A stretch of DNA of 64,000 nt from Capsicum annuum (GCF_002878395.1 NC_061116.1:118801019-118865018), one strand, 5' to 3'; shown: positions 49,990 to 62,199, counted from the first letter of the stretch. Notes: generated from the letters alone by a model not told the origin. Translations and numbers: made by a program.

Positions 49990-50940
49990 TTAAGTTGTTA
50001 CTGTTATAAAATAGGACAAGTATTAAACTAAAAGATAATGAAAATAAGTAAAGAGAAAATGGAGTAATATATTTCATTCACTATTGTATATATATTTATC
50101 AATACGAAGGGGAGAAGGGCCATATATATAGGCCAGAAGTACTTGGCAACCAAGTTGCCGTACTTCGGCATTAAGTAGCCGCTTCAACATTTTGACTACT
50201 TGGGCACAAAGAAATGGAAATCCTATTACATAATACTCCCCGTTGGATGTCCATATGAAGGAAAATCTACTAAATACACATTTGCTCGCTGCCTCATTAA
50301 AAATCTTATCAGGAAAATCCAGTGGGATAAAATGTTAGTTAAGAAAAAAAGAGTATAACGCGTATTCTTACTCCCCCAATGAGGATCCTAATTCAATGTA
50401 TCAGTCTCCAAATTCTAATATTGTGTACCATCTTCTCAAGTGTTGAAATTGGTTTAGATTTAGTGAACAAATCTGCTAGATTTTCACTTGAACGAATTTT
50501 TTGCATATCAATGTCACCAATCCTCCAAAGATCATGTGTGAAGAACAAATTTGGCGAAATGTGCTTCGTTCTATCTCCTTTTATAAAGCCTCCCTTTAAT
50601 TGAGCTATGTATGCAACATTATCTTCATATAGGATGGTGGATATCTTGACATCATACTTCAGGCCACATTCTTTCTTGATGAAATGTATTACTATCTCAA
50701 CCATACATATTCTCTACTTGCTTCATGAATAGTTATTACCTTAGCATGATTTGAAGAAATAACAACAATAGACTGCTTTTTAGATCTCCATGATATAACA
50801 GTACCTTCATATGTAAACACATAGCCTATTTTAGATTGAGTTTTATGTGGGTTAGATAAATAACCTACATCTATATGACCAATAAGATGTGCACTATTTT
50901 TAATATAAAATAGACCCATATCAATAATCCCTGTCAAATA
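49990..50940 (-). mobile_element. Copia 3' fragment (Copia-4)
   Basis: The minus strand carries the RNase H end of a different Copia type: MGLFYIKNSAHLIGHIDVGY, GTVISWRSKKQSIVVISSNH and LYEDNVAYIAQLKGGFIKGD, then a C-terminus with SSENLADLFTKSKPISTLEK (50393-50937). A non-coding leader with CCCACTGGATTTTCC and TTTTTAATGAGGCAG and a purine tract AACGGGGAGT (about 50239) follow, then LTR-like text with a TATATATATGG box. The 5' part is missing, replaced at about 50942 by Gypsy-B. The left LTR border is not resolved. Confidence 0.7.
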
Positions 50941-50944
50941 TCAT

Positions 50945-53635
50945 AATTAGTTCATTGAAGGATACACTTGGGAAGCAGAAGAAGATATGCAGACCAAGTA
51001 CCCTCATCTTTTCTCTGCAAATCCAAATTCAGTATAAGGTACCAAATCTTCTTAAGATTTTTCTCTATCATGCTCAGTTTCAGTTGCACATCAATTCCAT
51101 GTCAGTCGTGCATTCATTAATCAGTTTAGTCATGCATTCCATACATCATATATGTCTATTCAGTGTGTAAGATCAGTCCATCAGTTCCCTCAGCTTAACC
51201 ATTTTTATTCGGGGACGAATGATCCCAAGGGTGAGATATTGTAACACCCCGTATTTCCCTAGCATAATTTAAGTTCCAATGCATGAGTATTCATATATGA
51301 AATTTCTAAGACGCTCGTCATTTTTTTAGTTTAAAGCCTGCCATTGCGTAGGAAATTATATTAGCTTTCCAATGATATAAAATTTGCCCAAATCTGATAA
51401 CTGGGTAAGAAGTTAAAGTGGTTTTAAGTTTCAATCATTAAACACCATCATTTTAACACTCAGTGCATCGCGTAGGTAGCCCAAATGACAATTTTTAATT
51501 TCTAGTGTGACTCCGAGATCATGGCGTATCGCAGAACAGTCCAAATTCTCGTTTGTTAATTTCCAGTGGGTTTCTGCCATGCAGGCGCATTGCGAAGGTG
51601 GCCAAAATGGCATCCAAAGCTTTACCGCGATGGTACCGCGTTGTGACATTTGTCTAGGTCCTAGTTGTCCATTTTCCAGTGGCTTGGCGCGATAGTGGTG
51701 CATCGCGCCAAGGCCAAAAATAAGATTTTTTCCGTTTTCAGGTTTCATTTTTAAATTTGTCCAAGGGTAATTAGGTCTTTTTTCACTGCCCTAATTAACC
51801 TAAAACATGAAATTTAGCCTCGATCGACCTAAATAGTCATTCATTATTCAACTCTTCTTCAAAATTGAAGATCTCCTTTTCAAAAATAAGAACCCTAGCT
51901 CTCAAATTCAAGGCAATTTCTCAAGAACTCTCCATCAATCCTCCCAAATTTATTATCCCAGGTATGATAGATGTTCATGCATGGATTCCTTTCATCCATG
52001 GAGCTCAAGTAACCTTTTAAATTATAAAGTTTTGATCTTTTTAAGTTATTTGATTTTAGATCATGATTTCATCCATTAATCACCATGAACTTTGATTTAA
52101 TACCATGTTTTGATGAAGTTATTATTGTTATTCTATTCCTCATATTTTAGTGTTTTAATTTATTGAATTAAATCGTGACTTAGTGTTTTCCATGATAATT
52201 TCAAGTCAATTATGCCGGTCCTTTAGTAATTCTATGATTATTTTAAACCATGAACTATGAGTGTTTGATAAAATGCCTACAAGAGCAATTGATTTAATAA
52301 GAGTCTTCATGCTATGTCCTTCAATATTTTATTATCATGCTCCTACTATTGTTTTGAGTCCTGGGGTTATTGAATACCTGAAATCATAGCTTTTTACTTA
52401 ATTTCATCTTAGTATCTTTAGAATAACTTCAGATTATATCATGGGCATTATCAGAATAGTCAGTTAAACTCTGAATAGTCTAGCATTTCAGTTTCATTTA
52501 GTTGGGAGTAGGATTTAGCACCGAGAGAGTGTAGGTATGGAGGCTTCCTTTTTAGATAGGCAGGGTTGCCAGTAGTAGTCCCTATACTCCAGAACTACGT
52601 AGCCAATGTAGGATATGAGTAGTCACCCGTTAGATTAGGCTTGACTATCACGCAGTGGTTACCTGTCCATTCAGGCTTGACACCCTTCATCCTTTGAACA
52701 TGATATCGGTTTAGTGGATACACACAACCAACGTTAGTACCCATGGCATGGTATTAACACCCTTTCAACTGGGGTTATAGGCTGGACCACGATTAGCTCA
52801 AATTGGGGAATGTCGGTTAGATGATACCTCCCACAGTCTCAGATATAGTCTCAGTTATAGTTCTAGTTCAGTTCTTCAGTCTTAGTATTGCTTGAACAAA
52901 GCGTACAATTTTCAGTTAATTTTAGTATTTTAGTTTGCAAATTTCATCCAGTTCATATCATATGCTTGGTCATGTATCCTCAGTGTTTACAGATTTTTAT
53001 GTATTTTTAGTAGTTTATAGACTTTCATGCATGTTTAGTATCTACAGATTTTATGTTCTCTATTCAGTATTTTATGCTTTATATTAAGATTGATCATTAC
53101 TCCTATTTATGAAACCTTGCATGTTAGCCTACCTCATTTAGCATACCAGTACATTCAAAGTACTGATCGTATACTTTTCTTTTGCACTATGATGTTTCAT
53201 ATTATAGGTGATGATGCTCAATTCCCAAATCGCACTTAGTACCTCTGATTCTCAACAGTATAGTAGTAGTGGTGAGTCCCCATCATTCGAGAACAAGCTA
53301 TATTATTTCATGTCTTTATTTCAGTAGTCAGTAGAGTTAGTTGGGGGCTTGCCCTATCAACTCTTAGTCAGTCAGTCTTAGAGGTTTTTCATATATTACA
53401 GGCAGTTAGTTGCTCAGTTTATCAGTACTTTATCAGATTCAGATAGTTGTATTCCTAGATTTATATTCCAGTTTGAATTCAGATATTTAAAACCTTATGG
53501 CACTTCAATTATTCTTCCACATTCATGATTATATTATTCAGTGCTCACAGTAGGTACCATCTCATGGGTTAGCTTGTGGTCTCTCAGGAATGTAATCACC
53601 GTGTAAAGACTAGGGGGTAGTCTCGGGTCATTACA
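50945..53635 (+). mobile_element. Ty3/Gypsy 3' end with LTR (Gypsy-B)
   Basis: 50945-51000 encodes the polyprotein terminus (EGYTWEAEEDMQTKYPHLF) on the plus strand. A 3' UTR follows with purine-rich GGGGACGAATGATCCCAAGG, then a 2396-bp LTR (51240-53635, TGTAACACCCC...GGGTCATTACA). Everything upstream of the integrase C-terminus is missing. The LTR matches, inverted, the solo LTR at 32168. Frames within the LTR are chance. Confidence 0.8.
51683..51712. repeat. 11-bp-arm palindrome in Gypsy-B LTR
   Basis: CTTGGCGCGAT and ATCGCGCCAAG pair perfectly around AGTGGTGC. It lies about 445 bp from the LTR start, a position comparable with the Gypsy-A cluster at 6960. Confidence 0.9.
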
Positions 53636-54179
53636 ACATCATGTTGATTTTATTTTTAGGGTCAATTTTAGATTAAAAAGAGAGTCACTTTGTGATGATT
53701 TTGTGTTTAGGGTCAATTTTAAATTTAGAAAAGGGCTTACTGGTTACTTCCACTGCTATAATTTTCTAAGGTTAACTTTTTAGTCCACTGCTACGACTTC
53801 TTATTCTTCACAGTGTGACTACCACCATTGAGACTTCTTCTTCTTCATTGCTTCACTTCAATGATGCACTCGCATCGCTTTACGTAATGCATGATGTGGA
53901 GACCTGTTATTTTTTTTATTACGCTTACCTGAACATTGCTTGAAATATTCATAATATGAACTTACATATAGAACTGCAAAGTTATAACTTCTCATAGGAA
54001 TTGTTCCTCAACAAAACACGTATAGAAATATAAAAAAGGGCTTTAGGGAATTGCCAAGTACAGTAGGTAAGCATGAATCATAAGACAAAGAGACTAAGGT
54101 TTTACAGTGGGTATCACAACGTCTGAGTTGGAATACTTGGAAAAATGACATCATGCACTAAACACTTATGTACTGGGTC
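53636..54179. other. No recognisable gene
   Basis: Short direct repeats of TAGGGTCAATTTTA occur near 53657 and 53709. Otherwise no coding, RNA or mobile signature is recognised. Confidence 0.4.
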
Positions 54180-54660
54180 ATGACTAAATAGCTGAATCTA
54201 AAACTTGATGCTTAGCCTGAACTGAATTCGCGACTTACATGTATGTGAACAAATTACCTTATAGAATAGCCATATTTATGAAATTTCGAATGGTAAAACT
54301 AGATGGGAAGATGAAAAACCATAGAAACTTGTTTGTCTGGCTGCTAAATAGAATTGTTGGCTATACAGACTGAATTATACAGAAAGCTTATACTCAACTG
54401 GAGTATTTCCTTAACACTTTTTATAAGAAGTTCTAATAAAATTATGGAGCAAAGAATCTTGGTCATGATCTGAATAAGATATCTGAATAAGGAATCGTAA
54501 CATGGCTAAAACTTAATGCCATGGAATACAGGACTATGAAACATAAGTTAGGATAGAATTACTAGTCCTTAGGCAAAGCAACTTCTAACATTCAAGCTTA
54601 GCCCCACTTCTCAATTACTCCCCCAAATATACTTCTCCCCTTAAATACCATGCTTAATTG
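54180..54660 (-). repeat. Fragment related to Gypsy-A non-coding internal DNA
   Basis: Text such as AACTAGATGGGAAGATG, ACTTGTTTGTCTGG and CTTATACTCAACTGGAGTAT aligns to 8690-9110 (ACTTGTTCATCTGG, CTTATACTCGACTGGAGTAT). It is a degraded piece of the same family in the same orientation on the plus strand. Confidence 0.65.
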
Positions 54661-56464
54661 ATTCATCTTATAATTGTCAAACGAGTTATATAACTATTCT
54701 CACCAATGTCTAAATTGATGTAATGACCCTTCAGTTCATTATCCATATTCTTGATTGCTTTCTCTGATAGAGCTTCTCCATAGCCGTCTCAAGTCATTAA
54801 TGACTTGTGAGGACTGAGAGTTTGGCTACTGGATGGTTCGTTTGAGTTTTAGAACCCCTTTTCTCAATTTGAAGTCTTTATTGGTCCAAATGGACCACTA
54901 AGCAAAAAATTTAGTAAAATAGCCTCGTATGTGAAATATGACTTCGCCAACACATTTGGAATGTAAAAAACTATGGGGTTTCATATATTGTTTATTTGAA
55001 ACGGACTCCGAATGATCCCAAAGCATTTGCCAAAGCTCGAAACCAAATTCCAAGATTCAGCCATGCATAACATGCATCGAGGTACTACGACTGAGGCCAA
55101 GGAGGTGCGACTATAAGACCGCAACCATGGATACACGAGGGCCACGACTGCACTATTAGAGGGCTGGGTGGTCCATATTTAAGTGTTATCTTGCATGAAT
55201 TTTGGCTATTTTGTGACTCCCTCTAAGCCTAGAAACCTTAATGGAGTATAAAATCTTCTAAGTGTGTGTTGTGGGTTAAATTGGAGCTTAATCAACTTGT
55301 ATGGTTGATTCTTGCTACAATCTAAAGGTAAGAATTTCTCTAATTTGATATTGATTTCATGGTTTCTTGACTCAAAACCCCTAAACCATTGAGGGTCAAT
55401 TATAGCCCCAAAATTAAGTGATTGACACAAATTGCTTAAGGGTTTTAATTGCTTTAATATAGTTAGGCTATGGGTTCTTCTTGGAAACTCCTTACCAAGG
55501 GTGAATTTCACCTAATTGGGGTTTTGGTATCCATTTGAAACCCATGGCACAATGGTGCTATAATGGGTATAGTCATTCTTGTTGTAATGCTTAGATTGTA
55601 TTGTTGATAGCATTGCTTGTGGAAGATGAAGCTTCACGAAAAGGAAAGGAAAAGCTCATTTGTTGGTGAGTTGCTTGGATTCAAGGTAGGTTAGGCTTAC
55701 CCATAGGCTAGATTGAACTTATTTGTAATGTAATTATTGATATCTTGTGAGATTGGGCGGGGAATTTAGAAGATAGTTAATTAAATGGTGAACTTGGGAT
55801 TTATTAATTACTATAGACTATTAACTTCTAAGGTATGATATTTGACCCTTAGTCTAGGACCTTGGTAAGCTTAATTGTGGTCTCATGTCTAGTGTGAGAA
55901 CATTATAGTTGTTCTAAGTAGACATAAATGGTATGGTTCTCTATCCTTAGGAATGTATTGACCTATATAATGCCTAGATAGGAGATGATCTTGGTGTTGG
56001 GATGACTTAGGATGGAATCTTGAAAAAACTTTCCCTATACACCTTGAAAGGATTGGTAAGCCCTTATGGTGAGGTGTAGATGACTTAGTCTAATTCTAGG
56101 TAGAAGCTAGACTTGTGTTAGTAAACTTGGCATTCTCGATATTTAGAAGTGGGACTTGACCCACCTTAAGTTTGAACTAAGTAAATACTTAGTGACCTAG
56201 ATACATGGTGATTATCTAAACTATATATATGTAGGAGTTGTGATTGTTGCACTCGATTATTGGATTATCTTATGATCATGACTTGAATAACCCTGTTAAG
56301 TGATTATTGTGCTTGTTTGGTAAATATTCATGCTCTTTTTGATGCTCATATTACGTGTGAAGCTTATTAGCAAGGTAAAATAGCAAGTGTATCCTACATC
56401 CCTACTTCTTTATATTGTGAACTTTTGTGTATGTTTATTGGTCTTGTTATGCATGTGGATGTAT

Positions 56465-56770
56465 GTTGTTGTATCCAGAGGAATATGTTATATTATGATG
56501 ATGCCCAATTTGATTTAAAAGGAATATATGATATTATGATGATGCTCAATGAATTCAGAGAAAAATATGATATTATAATGATGTCTGGTGAATCCGAAAG
56601 AATATGTTGATATTGTGATGATTCCTAATAAATCCAGAGGAATATGTGGTATTATGATGATGCCCGATGAATTCGGAGTAATATGTGATATTATGATGAT
56701 GACTGGTGAATCCAGAGGAATATATTAAGATTGTGATGATTCTCGGTAAATCTGGAAGAGTTAAGAACAT
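56465..56770 (+). repeat. 39-bp minisatellite, about 7 copies, in Gypsy-C LTR
   Basis: Units of about 39-40 bp contain GATATTATGATGATG, then a GGTGAATCCAGAGGAATAT-like half. Copies start near 56490, 56531, 56570, 56610, 56650 and 56689. The period is a multiple of three, so a minus-strand frame through it shows a 13-residue repeat, but there is no other sign of coding. Confidence 0.88.
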
Positions 56771-57587
56771 TATGATGCTATGCAGGGTAAATTTATTTAA
56801 ATTTATTGATATTTATAAGGTTAGGCAGTATGGGGCCAACCACCTATGTAAGATATAATGTCTCTCTTGATATACTGCTATTCATTTCTTGTTCCAAATA
56901 ACTATATAAGAGGTGCTACCCTTGTTGATGCTAAATTAGCAACTAGAGAAAATTTATGCCTAATATTGAGCTAAGGCTTAGTGTTATGTGTAAACTTGCA
57001 TAAAAATCAAGGGCTAACGTAATATATATCCTTGACTTGAATAAGAGGTTATATTATGTAACCTTTCCTAGTAAGGTGGCTTATGTGATAAATAGTTACT
57101 TCTAAAATATATTATTACTATTTCGAGGCTAGAAACCTAATAAACTAGTTGGCGAACTTTACTTGATTAAAATATGGAAACTAGTCCTTAAGGTTGTGAC
57201 TTTCTTAGTAATGATGGACCTAGTATTGCATGATGGTTCGTTAAATTATCTTCTAATATGTGAGAATGAGATGACTTAATTGATAACTCATATCATGATG
57301 ATGCTAGTTAAAGAATGGCCTTATGATAGTCGAATAACCTATAATATGGGAGACTTGTAATTTCCCCCAATTTGATGACTAGTAATTATAAGGCTTGTAA
57401 TCTATTGACTTTTGAAAAAATAAGGTTCTATACTATGATAATGTAGCTTCCTTTATATTAAACTACGGTATGGGTATTTGGAAGTGGATTATGGTAATAA
57501 GCCATGGCGGGGTTATGCTACCCGCAGTTTTGGTAAATTTATAGAGTAGTTGTGCTTTACTGTATTATTGGTTGTATTATTTTGGTG

Positions 57588-57745
57588 TACTCTCCGGTTG
57601 TATGAGAAACCGTGATGAGTTCTTATTTGATTCTTTAGTGTACTCTTCGGTGGTATGGGATGCCATGATAAGTTTTGTTGTGCTTTCTTTCATATACTTC
57701 CCGACGGTATCGGATGTCGTGGTAAGTTCTCGTGTTTATGTTCTA
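57588..57745 (+). repeat. 53-bp degenerate repeat, 3 copies, in Gypsy-C LTR
   Basis: TACTCTCCGG, TACTCTTCGG and TACTTCCCGACGG start at 57588, 57641 and 57694, each followed by a GTAT...GGTAAGTTCT-like body. Confidence 0.75.
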
Positions 57746-57898
57746 AAGATGGTTGATGATGATTTTGGCAAGTAGATATTTTGCTATCATGTATATAGAT
57801 TTACGCTTTCGAAATAATTCTCAGTTGTTATGGCGATTATGGAGTATATTGAGATAGTATGTTATGTTATTGCTTTAGTAGTATAGATGTTGTTACAG

Positions 57899-57910
57899 TG
57901 GTATCAAAGC
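57899..57910 (+). other. Gypsy-C primer-binding site
   Basis: TGGTATCAAAGC lies one base after the LTR end, matching the initiator-Met tRNA primer site with one substitution. A better match, TGGTATCAGAGCC, occurs 580 bp further in at 58477-58489. Confidence 0.7.
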
Positions 57911-58673
57911 AGATTCAGGTTCGTTTCTTTCCCTTGACTTTAAGATTATTGTCTTACTTTATATCGTCTTTACATTATATTTCAGATCAGTCGGCTGATG
58001 ATGCCATTTGAGTATCCGTGTTTTGGTACTCATACAATACCTCTGTACCTTTTTGGTATAGACCCAGGTTTTAGTTGCCGCCATTGAGCTAGTTTGTGCA
58101 AGTTGACTATTCAGAGATAGGGTGAGCTCTTCAAGATCGAGTTGTCCTTTCTCCCCTCTCTATCCTTATTTGTCTTTTGGTTTTGAGACAAATGTATGAG
58201 ATTATTTAAAACATTTTAGATTTTGAGATTGTAAATTTCTCTTGTCAAGTTTAGAAGCTCTTGTATCAATACTATCAGGTCGTGGGATTTGTGTTTTAAT
58301 ATCGGTTGTCCTTAGTTGTGAAATGTCATTGTTATATATTGTGTTTACATATAGGGTCTATGTTGGACATTCTTACTAAGATAGCCTATTGCTAAAGCTT
58401 TGAGTTATGATATCGGCTTACCTACCGGTGGAATATCGTAGGTGCCATGATAACTTCAAATGGGGTCATGATAAATTGGTATCAGAGCCTAGGTTTCACC
58501 GATATTATTGATACAAGAGCAAGTGTCTTATAGAGTCCTACAGATCAGAATGGTGACGTCCATTTCTTATCTTCATGAGGCTATGGGACATTCTCCTTCA
58601 CTTATTTCATTCACATTATTCTAATAGTCTGAGTTGGTTTGTAGAATATTTTATTGACTTTAGTCTTTTGCAA
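57911..58673 (+). other. Gypsy-C leader
   Basis: Non-coding sequence between primer site and gag. It contains the second primer-like site at 58477. No other element or frame is seen. Confidence 0.5.
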
Positions 58674-59760
58674 ATGCCCAGGACTTGTACTTCAGTGATA
58701 CGCGAGGTGGATCCTGAGACCCAGACTCATGAGTTGTCCCCAGTTAGGGACTAGGGTATACCTCTCTCAAACCCTATTACTACACCCGATCCAGAGACTC
58801 CTCTAACTCAGCTAGCAGTGGGCCAGGGACTATCCCAGACTCCACTAGGATTTATTCCCTCTTCTTTACTTAGAGATGCTTTAGTTCAGTTGTTGATATT
58901 TATTTATGGTTCATAGACTACAGGAGCAGGAGTGTAGCTTGCAGCTGTAGCTCCTGGATTTGAGGTTCCTCCTATTCCAGCAGTAGTTCAGCTAGTTGGG
59001 ACCCAACCTATTATGTCTATCGAGGAGCAGAAGACATTGGGTAGATTCTTGAGGTTGGCTCTGCCTAGATTTGCTAGTGCTCTTGGAGAGAATGTATTTG
59101 GGTTTCTAACTGCTTATGAGGATAGGCTTCGTGGATTAGGCTTTGTGGAGACTTGTGGTGTGGAATACACCATATTTTAGTTGGACTTGTCTGCTAGACA
59201 CTAGTGGAAGGGTTTTATGAGTTCTAGACTAGTTGGATCTTCCTCTCTCTCTTGGGCTTAGTTCTCTGAGATGTTTTTAGAGAAGTTCATGCCGCATAGC
59301 CTAAGAGATCGTTTGAGAGATTAGTTCTCTAGGTTGGAGCAAGGTTCTATGATAGTCGCAGAGTATGAGGCTCATTTATATGAGTTGGCTAGGCATGCGA
59401 CTGTTATCTTAGATATGGAGTATGAGAGGTTTACTGCTTCATTAGAGGATTGGGACTTCCTATTAGGATGGCTACTCAGAGTTTGGTGGCTGTTGGTAGG
59501 ACCTTTGCTAAGGTTGCTAATCATGCTAGGGTGATGGAGGACATGTGGCGTGAGGGCCGTGATAAGAGGCCTAAGTATCAGGGTAGATTTGGTGGGAGTC
59601 ATAGTAATTCCCATTTCAAAGGTGGTATTTCTTATGCTAGACATCCTCTGCGTCTATCTTTTTAGACTCAGAGTCGACTAGTTCAGGCAGCTCTTCAAAC
59701 AGCTGATGGGGATCAACTTATTTCTAGTGGGCACCCTAGTAAGGGTAGTGACCAGTCTAT
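58674..59760 (+). pseudogene. Gypsy-C gag, multiple TAG stops
   Basis: ATG at 58674 (MPRTCTSVI). A capsid-like region reads FLRLALPRFASALGENVFGF, EKFMPHSLRDRLRD and FSRLEQGSMIVAEYEAHLYE. In-frame TAG codons occur at 58752, 58914, 58935, 59178, 59202, 59259 and 59322, mostly where family members have Gln (for example RDQFSRLEQG). A frameshift at about 59450 leads to RDKRPKYQGRFGGSHSN. The zinc knuckle is missing because an internal deletion joins gag to RT near 59800. Confidence 0.85.
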
Positions 59761-59799
59761 AAGAGGTTTATTTATGGGCCATGCTAGGTCTGGCAGTTA

Positions 59800-60460
59800 T
59801 CCTATGCCTCACATTAATGATTTATTTGACCAGCTTTAGGGCACAATCGTATTTTCTAAGATAGATTTGAGGTTCGATTATCATCAGTTGAAGATTCGGG
59901 CTGAGGATATCTCGAAGAAGCCTTTAGGACCCATTATGGTCACTATAAGATTTTGGTGATGTTTTTTAGGCTAAATGATACCCCAGCCGCATTTATGGAC
60001 TTGATGAACCCTGTGTTCTGACCTTATCTAGACTCCTTTGTCATAGTGTTCATTGATGATATCCTTGTGTATTCGAGGAGCAGTGAGGAGCATGCGCATC
60101 ATTTGAGGGTTGTGCTCCAGCTTTTGAGAGAGCATGTGCTTTTCACCAAGTTTTCCAAGTGCGAGTTTTGGATTGAGTCAGTATTTTTTCTCGAAAATGT
60201 GGTGTACAAGATGTGTATTATGGTAGACCCAACAAAGATTTCAGCGATTCATGATTGGGCTAGGCCTATATATCCGAACGAGGTTCATAGTTTTATTGGT
60301 TTGGCTGGTTATTATAAGTATTTTGTTGAGAGCTTTTCTACCTTATCAACCCCTATGACTAAGTTGACTCAGAAGGCAGTTCCTTTCCGATGGTATGAAA
60401 AGCATGAGTTGAGCTTTTAAAAGCTTAAGAATTGTCTCACTTCAACCCAGTGATAGCTTT
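59800..60460 (+). pseudogene. Gypsy-C reverse transcriptase
   Basis: It begins in mid RT ([20 protein letters not shown]). After a frameshift it continues with [20 protein letters not shown] (60046), [20 protein letters not shown] and [17 protein letters not shown]. The catalytic FIDD is intact. TAG at 59837 (Gln expected), TGA at 60019 (Arg expected) and TAA at 60418 (Gln expected) break it. The RT N-terminus and all protease are absent. Confidence 0.88.
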
Positions 60461-60982
60461 TTTTGTTCAGGGTGAGGGATTCATAGTGTTTTGTGATGCT
60501 TCTGGTGTTTGGCTTGGATGTGGTTTGATGTAGTAGAGTCGTGTTATTGGTTATGCTTCTAGATAGCATAAGGTGCATGAGCATAACTACCCCACTTATG
60601 ATTTGGAGTTGGCTGCAGTAGTTTTTGCGCTCAAGATTTAGAGACATTATTTATATGGTGTGCATTGTGAGATTTTCACTGATCATCGTAGTCTTCAGCA
60701 CTTATGACTTAAAAAGAGCTTAATGCTCGCTATCTTAGATGGATGGAGTTGCTAAAAGATTACTATATTTCTATCTTGTACCATCCAAGTAAGGCTAACG
60801 TAGTGGCGGATGCCTTGAGTCACAAGGTGGTGAGTATGGGTAGTTATGCGTGTATTTCTATTCCTCAGAGGCCATTGGCATGGGACATTCAGTCCTTATC
60901 CAATTCGATGGTTCGTCTCAACATCTGGGATCCCGCAAGCGTTTTTGCTTATGTAAAGGTGAGTTCCTCCCTATTTAAGTAG
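60461..60982 (+). pseudogene. Gypsy-C RNase H region
   Basis: The frame reads VIGYASR, VHEHNYPTYDLELAAVVFAL, FTDHRSLQHL, then MELLKDYYISILYHPSKANV and VADALSHKVVSMGS. These match the RNase H domain that follows Gypsy RT, including the late HPxKAN-VADALS motif. TAG codons occur at 60531, 60534, 60564, 60639 and 60980, with a frameshift near 60710. Confidence 0.85.
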
Positions 60983-62199
60983 ATGCGTGATCATCAGTTT
61001 GAGGATGATAAGTTATGCCTTCTCCGTGATCAAGTAGTGAGCGGTGAGTCTGGGAGACACCCCATGGATTTCGAGGGTGTCTTGAGATTGTATGGTCATA
61101 TTTATGTTCCTCAACTTGATTTGATTTTGTCTATTCTGTATGAGGCTCACAGTTCTAGATATTCTATTCATCCCTGTACGACCAAGATGTATAGAGATTT
61201 GAGGTAGTTATATTGGTGGGATAGTATAAAGAGAGATATGGCAGACTTCGTAGCCCGTTGATTATGTTGTTAGCAAGTTAAGGCTGAGCATCAACGTACG
61301 GGTTGACTTAGATATTGCCTATTGTCGAGTCGAAATGAGAAAGTATCACCATGGACTTCATTAGTGGTTTACCTCATACTTTCCATAGTCACAATGGTAT
61401 CTGGGTTATTGTGGATCGATTGACCAAGTTGGCATATTTCATTCCTATTTAGATAACCTTTGGTGCTGAGAGATTAGCCCAGATTCATGTTCGGGAGATA
61501 GTTCATTTGCATGGGGTTCCTGTGTCCATCATATTAGATTGTGGTTCTATGTTTACTTCGAAGTTTTGGAGAGCATTTTAGGAGAAGTTGGGTACTCGAG
61601 TGGATTTGAGTACAACCTTTTATCTGTAAATGGATGGTCAGTCCAAGTGGACTATTTAGGTGCTTGAGAATATGCTCTGAGCCTGTGTTATGGACTTTAG
61701 AGGTTAGTGGGATCAACACTTAGCTTTGATAAAGTTTGCCTACAACAACATTTATCATTCGAGTTTCGAGATGGCCCCTTATGAGGTGTTGTATGGTAGG
61801 AGATATTGTTTTCCTATAGGATGGTCTGAGATATCCGGGGTTAGACCTTGTGGTACAAATTTTCTTCGGTACTCATTGGATAGAGTCAGGATAATTCAGG
61901 ATAGGTTGAGAGCAACCTAGAGTAGGCAGAAGGCCTATGCCGACCGTAGTATCCGTGCCTTGAGATTTGGAGTGGCTAATAATGTGTTTCTTCGAGTTTC
62001 ACCTATAAGAGGTGTGATGAGGTTTGGAAGGAAGGGTAAGCTTAGCCCTAGCTATATTGGTCCTTTTGAGATTCTATGTTTGGTTGGCGAGGTGGCCTAT
62101 GAGTTGTCTCTACCTCCAGACTTTGCCGCTGTCTATCTGTTTTTTCATGTCTCTATGTTGCAAAAGTATATTCCAGATCCTTCTCATGTGCTTAGATAG
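60983..62199 (+). pseudogene. Gypsy-C integrase, catalytic Glu lost
   Basis: The zinc-binding region at 61140-61270 retains a worn H-C pattern; the first Cys of the CxxC pair is a TGA stop. The core reads [16 protein letters not shown] (first Asp), then ILDCGSMFTSKFW (second Asp). Then DGQSKWTI replaces the usual DGQSERTIQ, so Glu is Lys at 61645-61647. The C-terminus reads MRFGRKGKLSPSYIGPFEIL and FFHVSMLQKYIPDPSHVL. TAG codons occur at 61205, 61450, 61579, 61657, 61705 and 61918, TAA at 61627 and TGA at 61678. Confidence 0.88.

Larger units (their letters stand above)
54719..57897 (+). repeat. Gypsy-C 5' LTR
   Basis: It starts TGTAATGACCC and ends GTTGTTACA, just before TGGTATCAAAGC. Its first half aligns with 62447-64000 throughout, for example CTCTGATAGAGCTTCTCC and CTATTAGAGGGCTGGGTGG-type text. 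Two internal minisatellites lie at 56465-56770 and 57588-57745. No coding. Confidence 0.85.

Noticed and set aside
56573..56770. Minus-strand protein with 13-residue His-rich repeats
   Set aside because: It follows a 39-bp DNA minisatellite in an LTR; repeat length divisible by three explains the open frame.
56465..56770. CRISPR-like array
   Set aside because: Units are contiguous with no unique spacers, and the context is a plant LTR.
58674..62199. TAG read as an amino acid (recoding)
   Set aside because: The element also has frameshifts, a deletion and loss of the integrase Glu, so decay explains the stops better.
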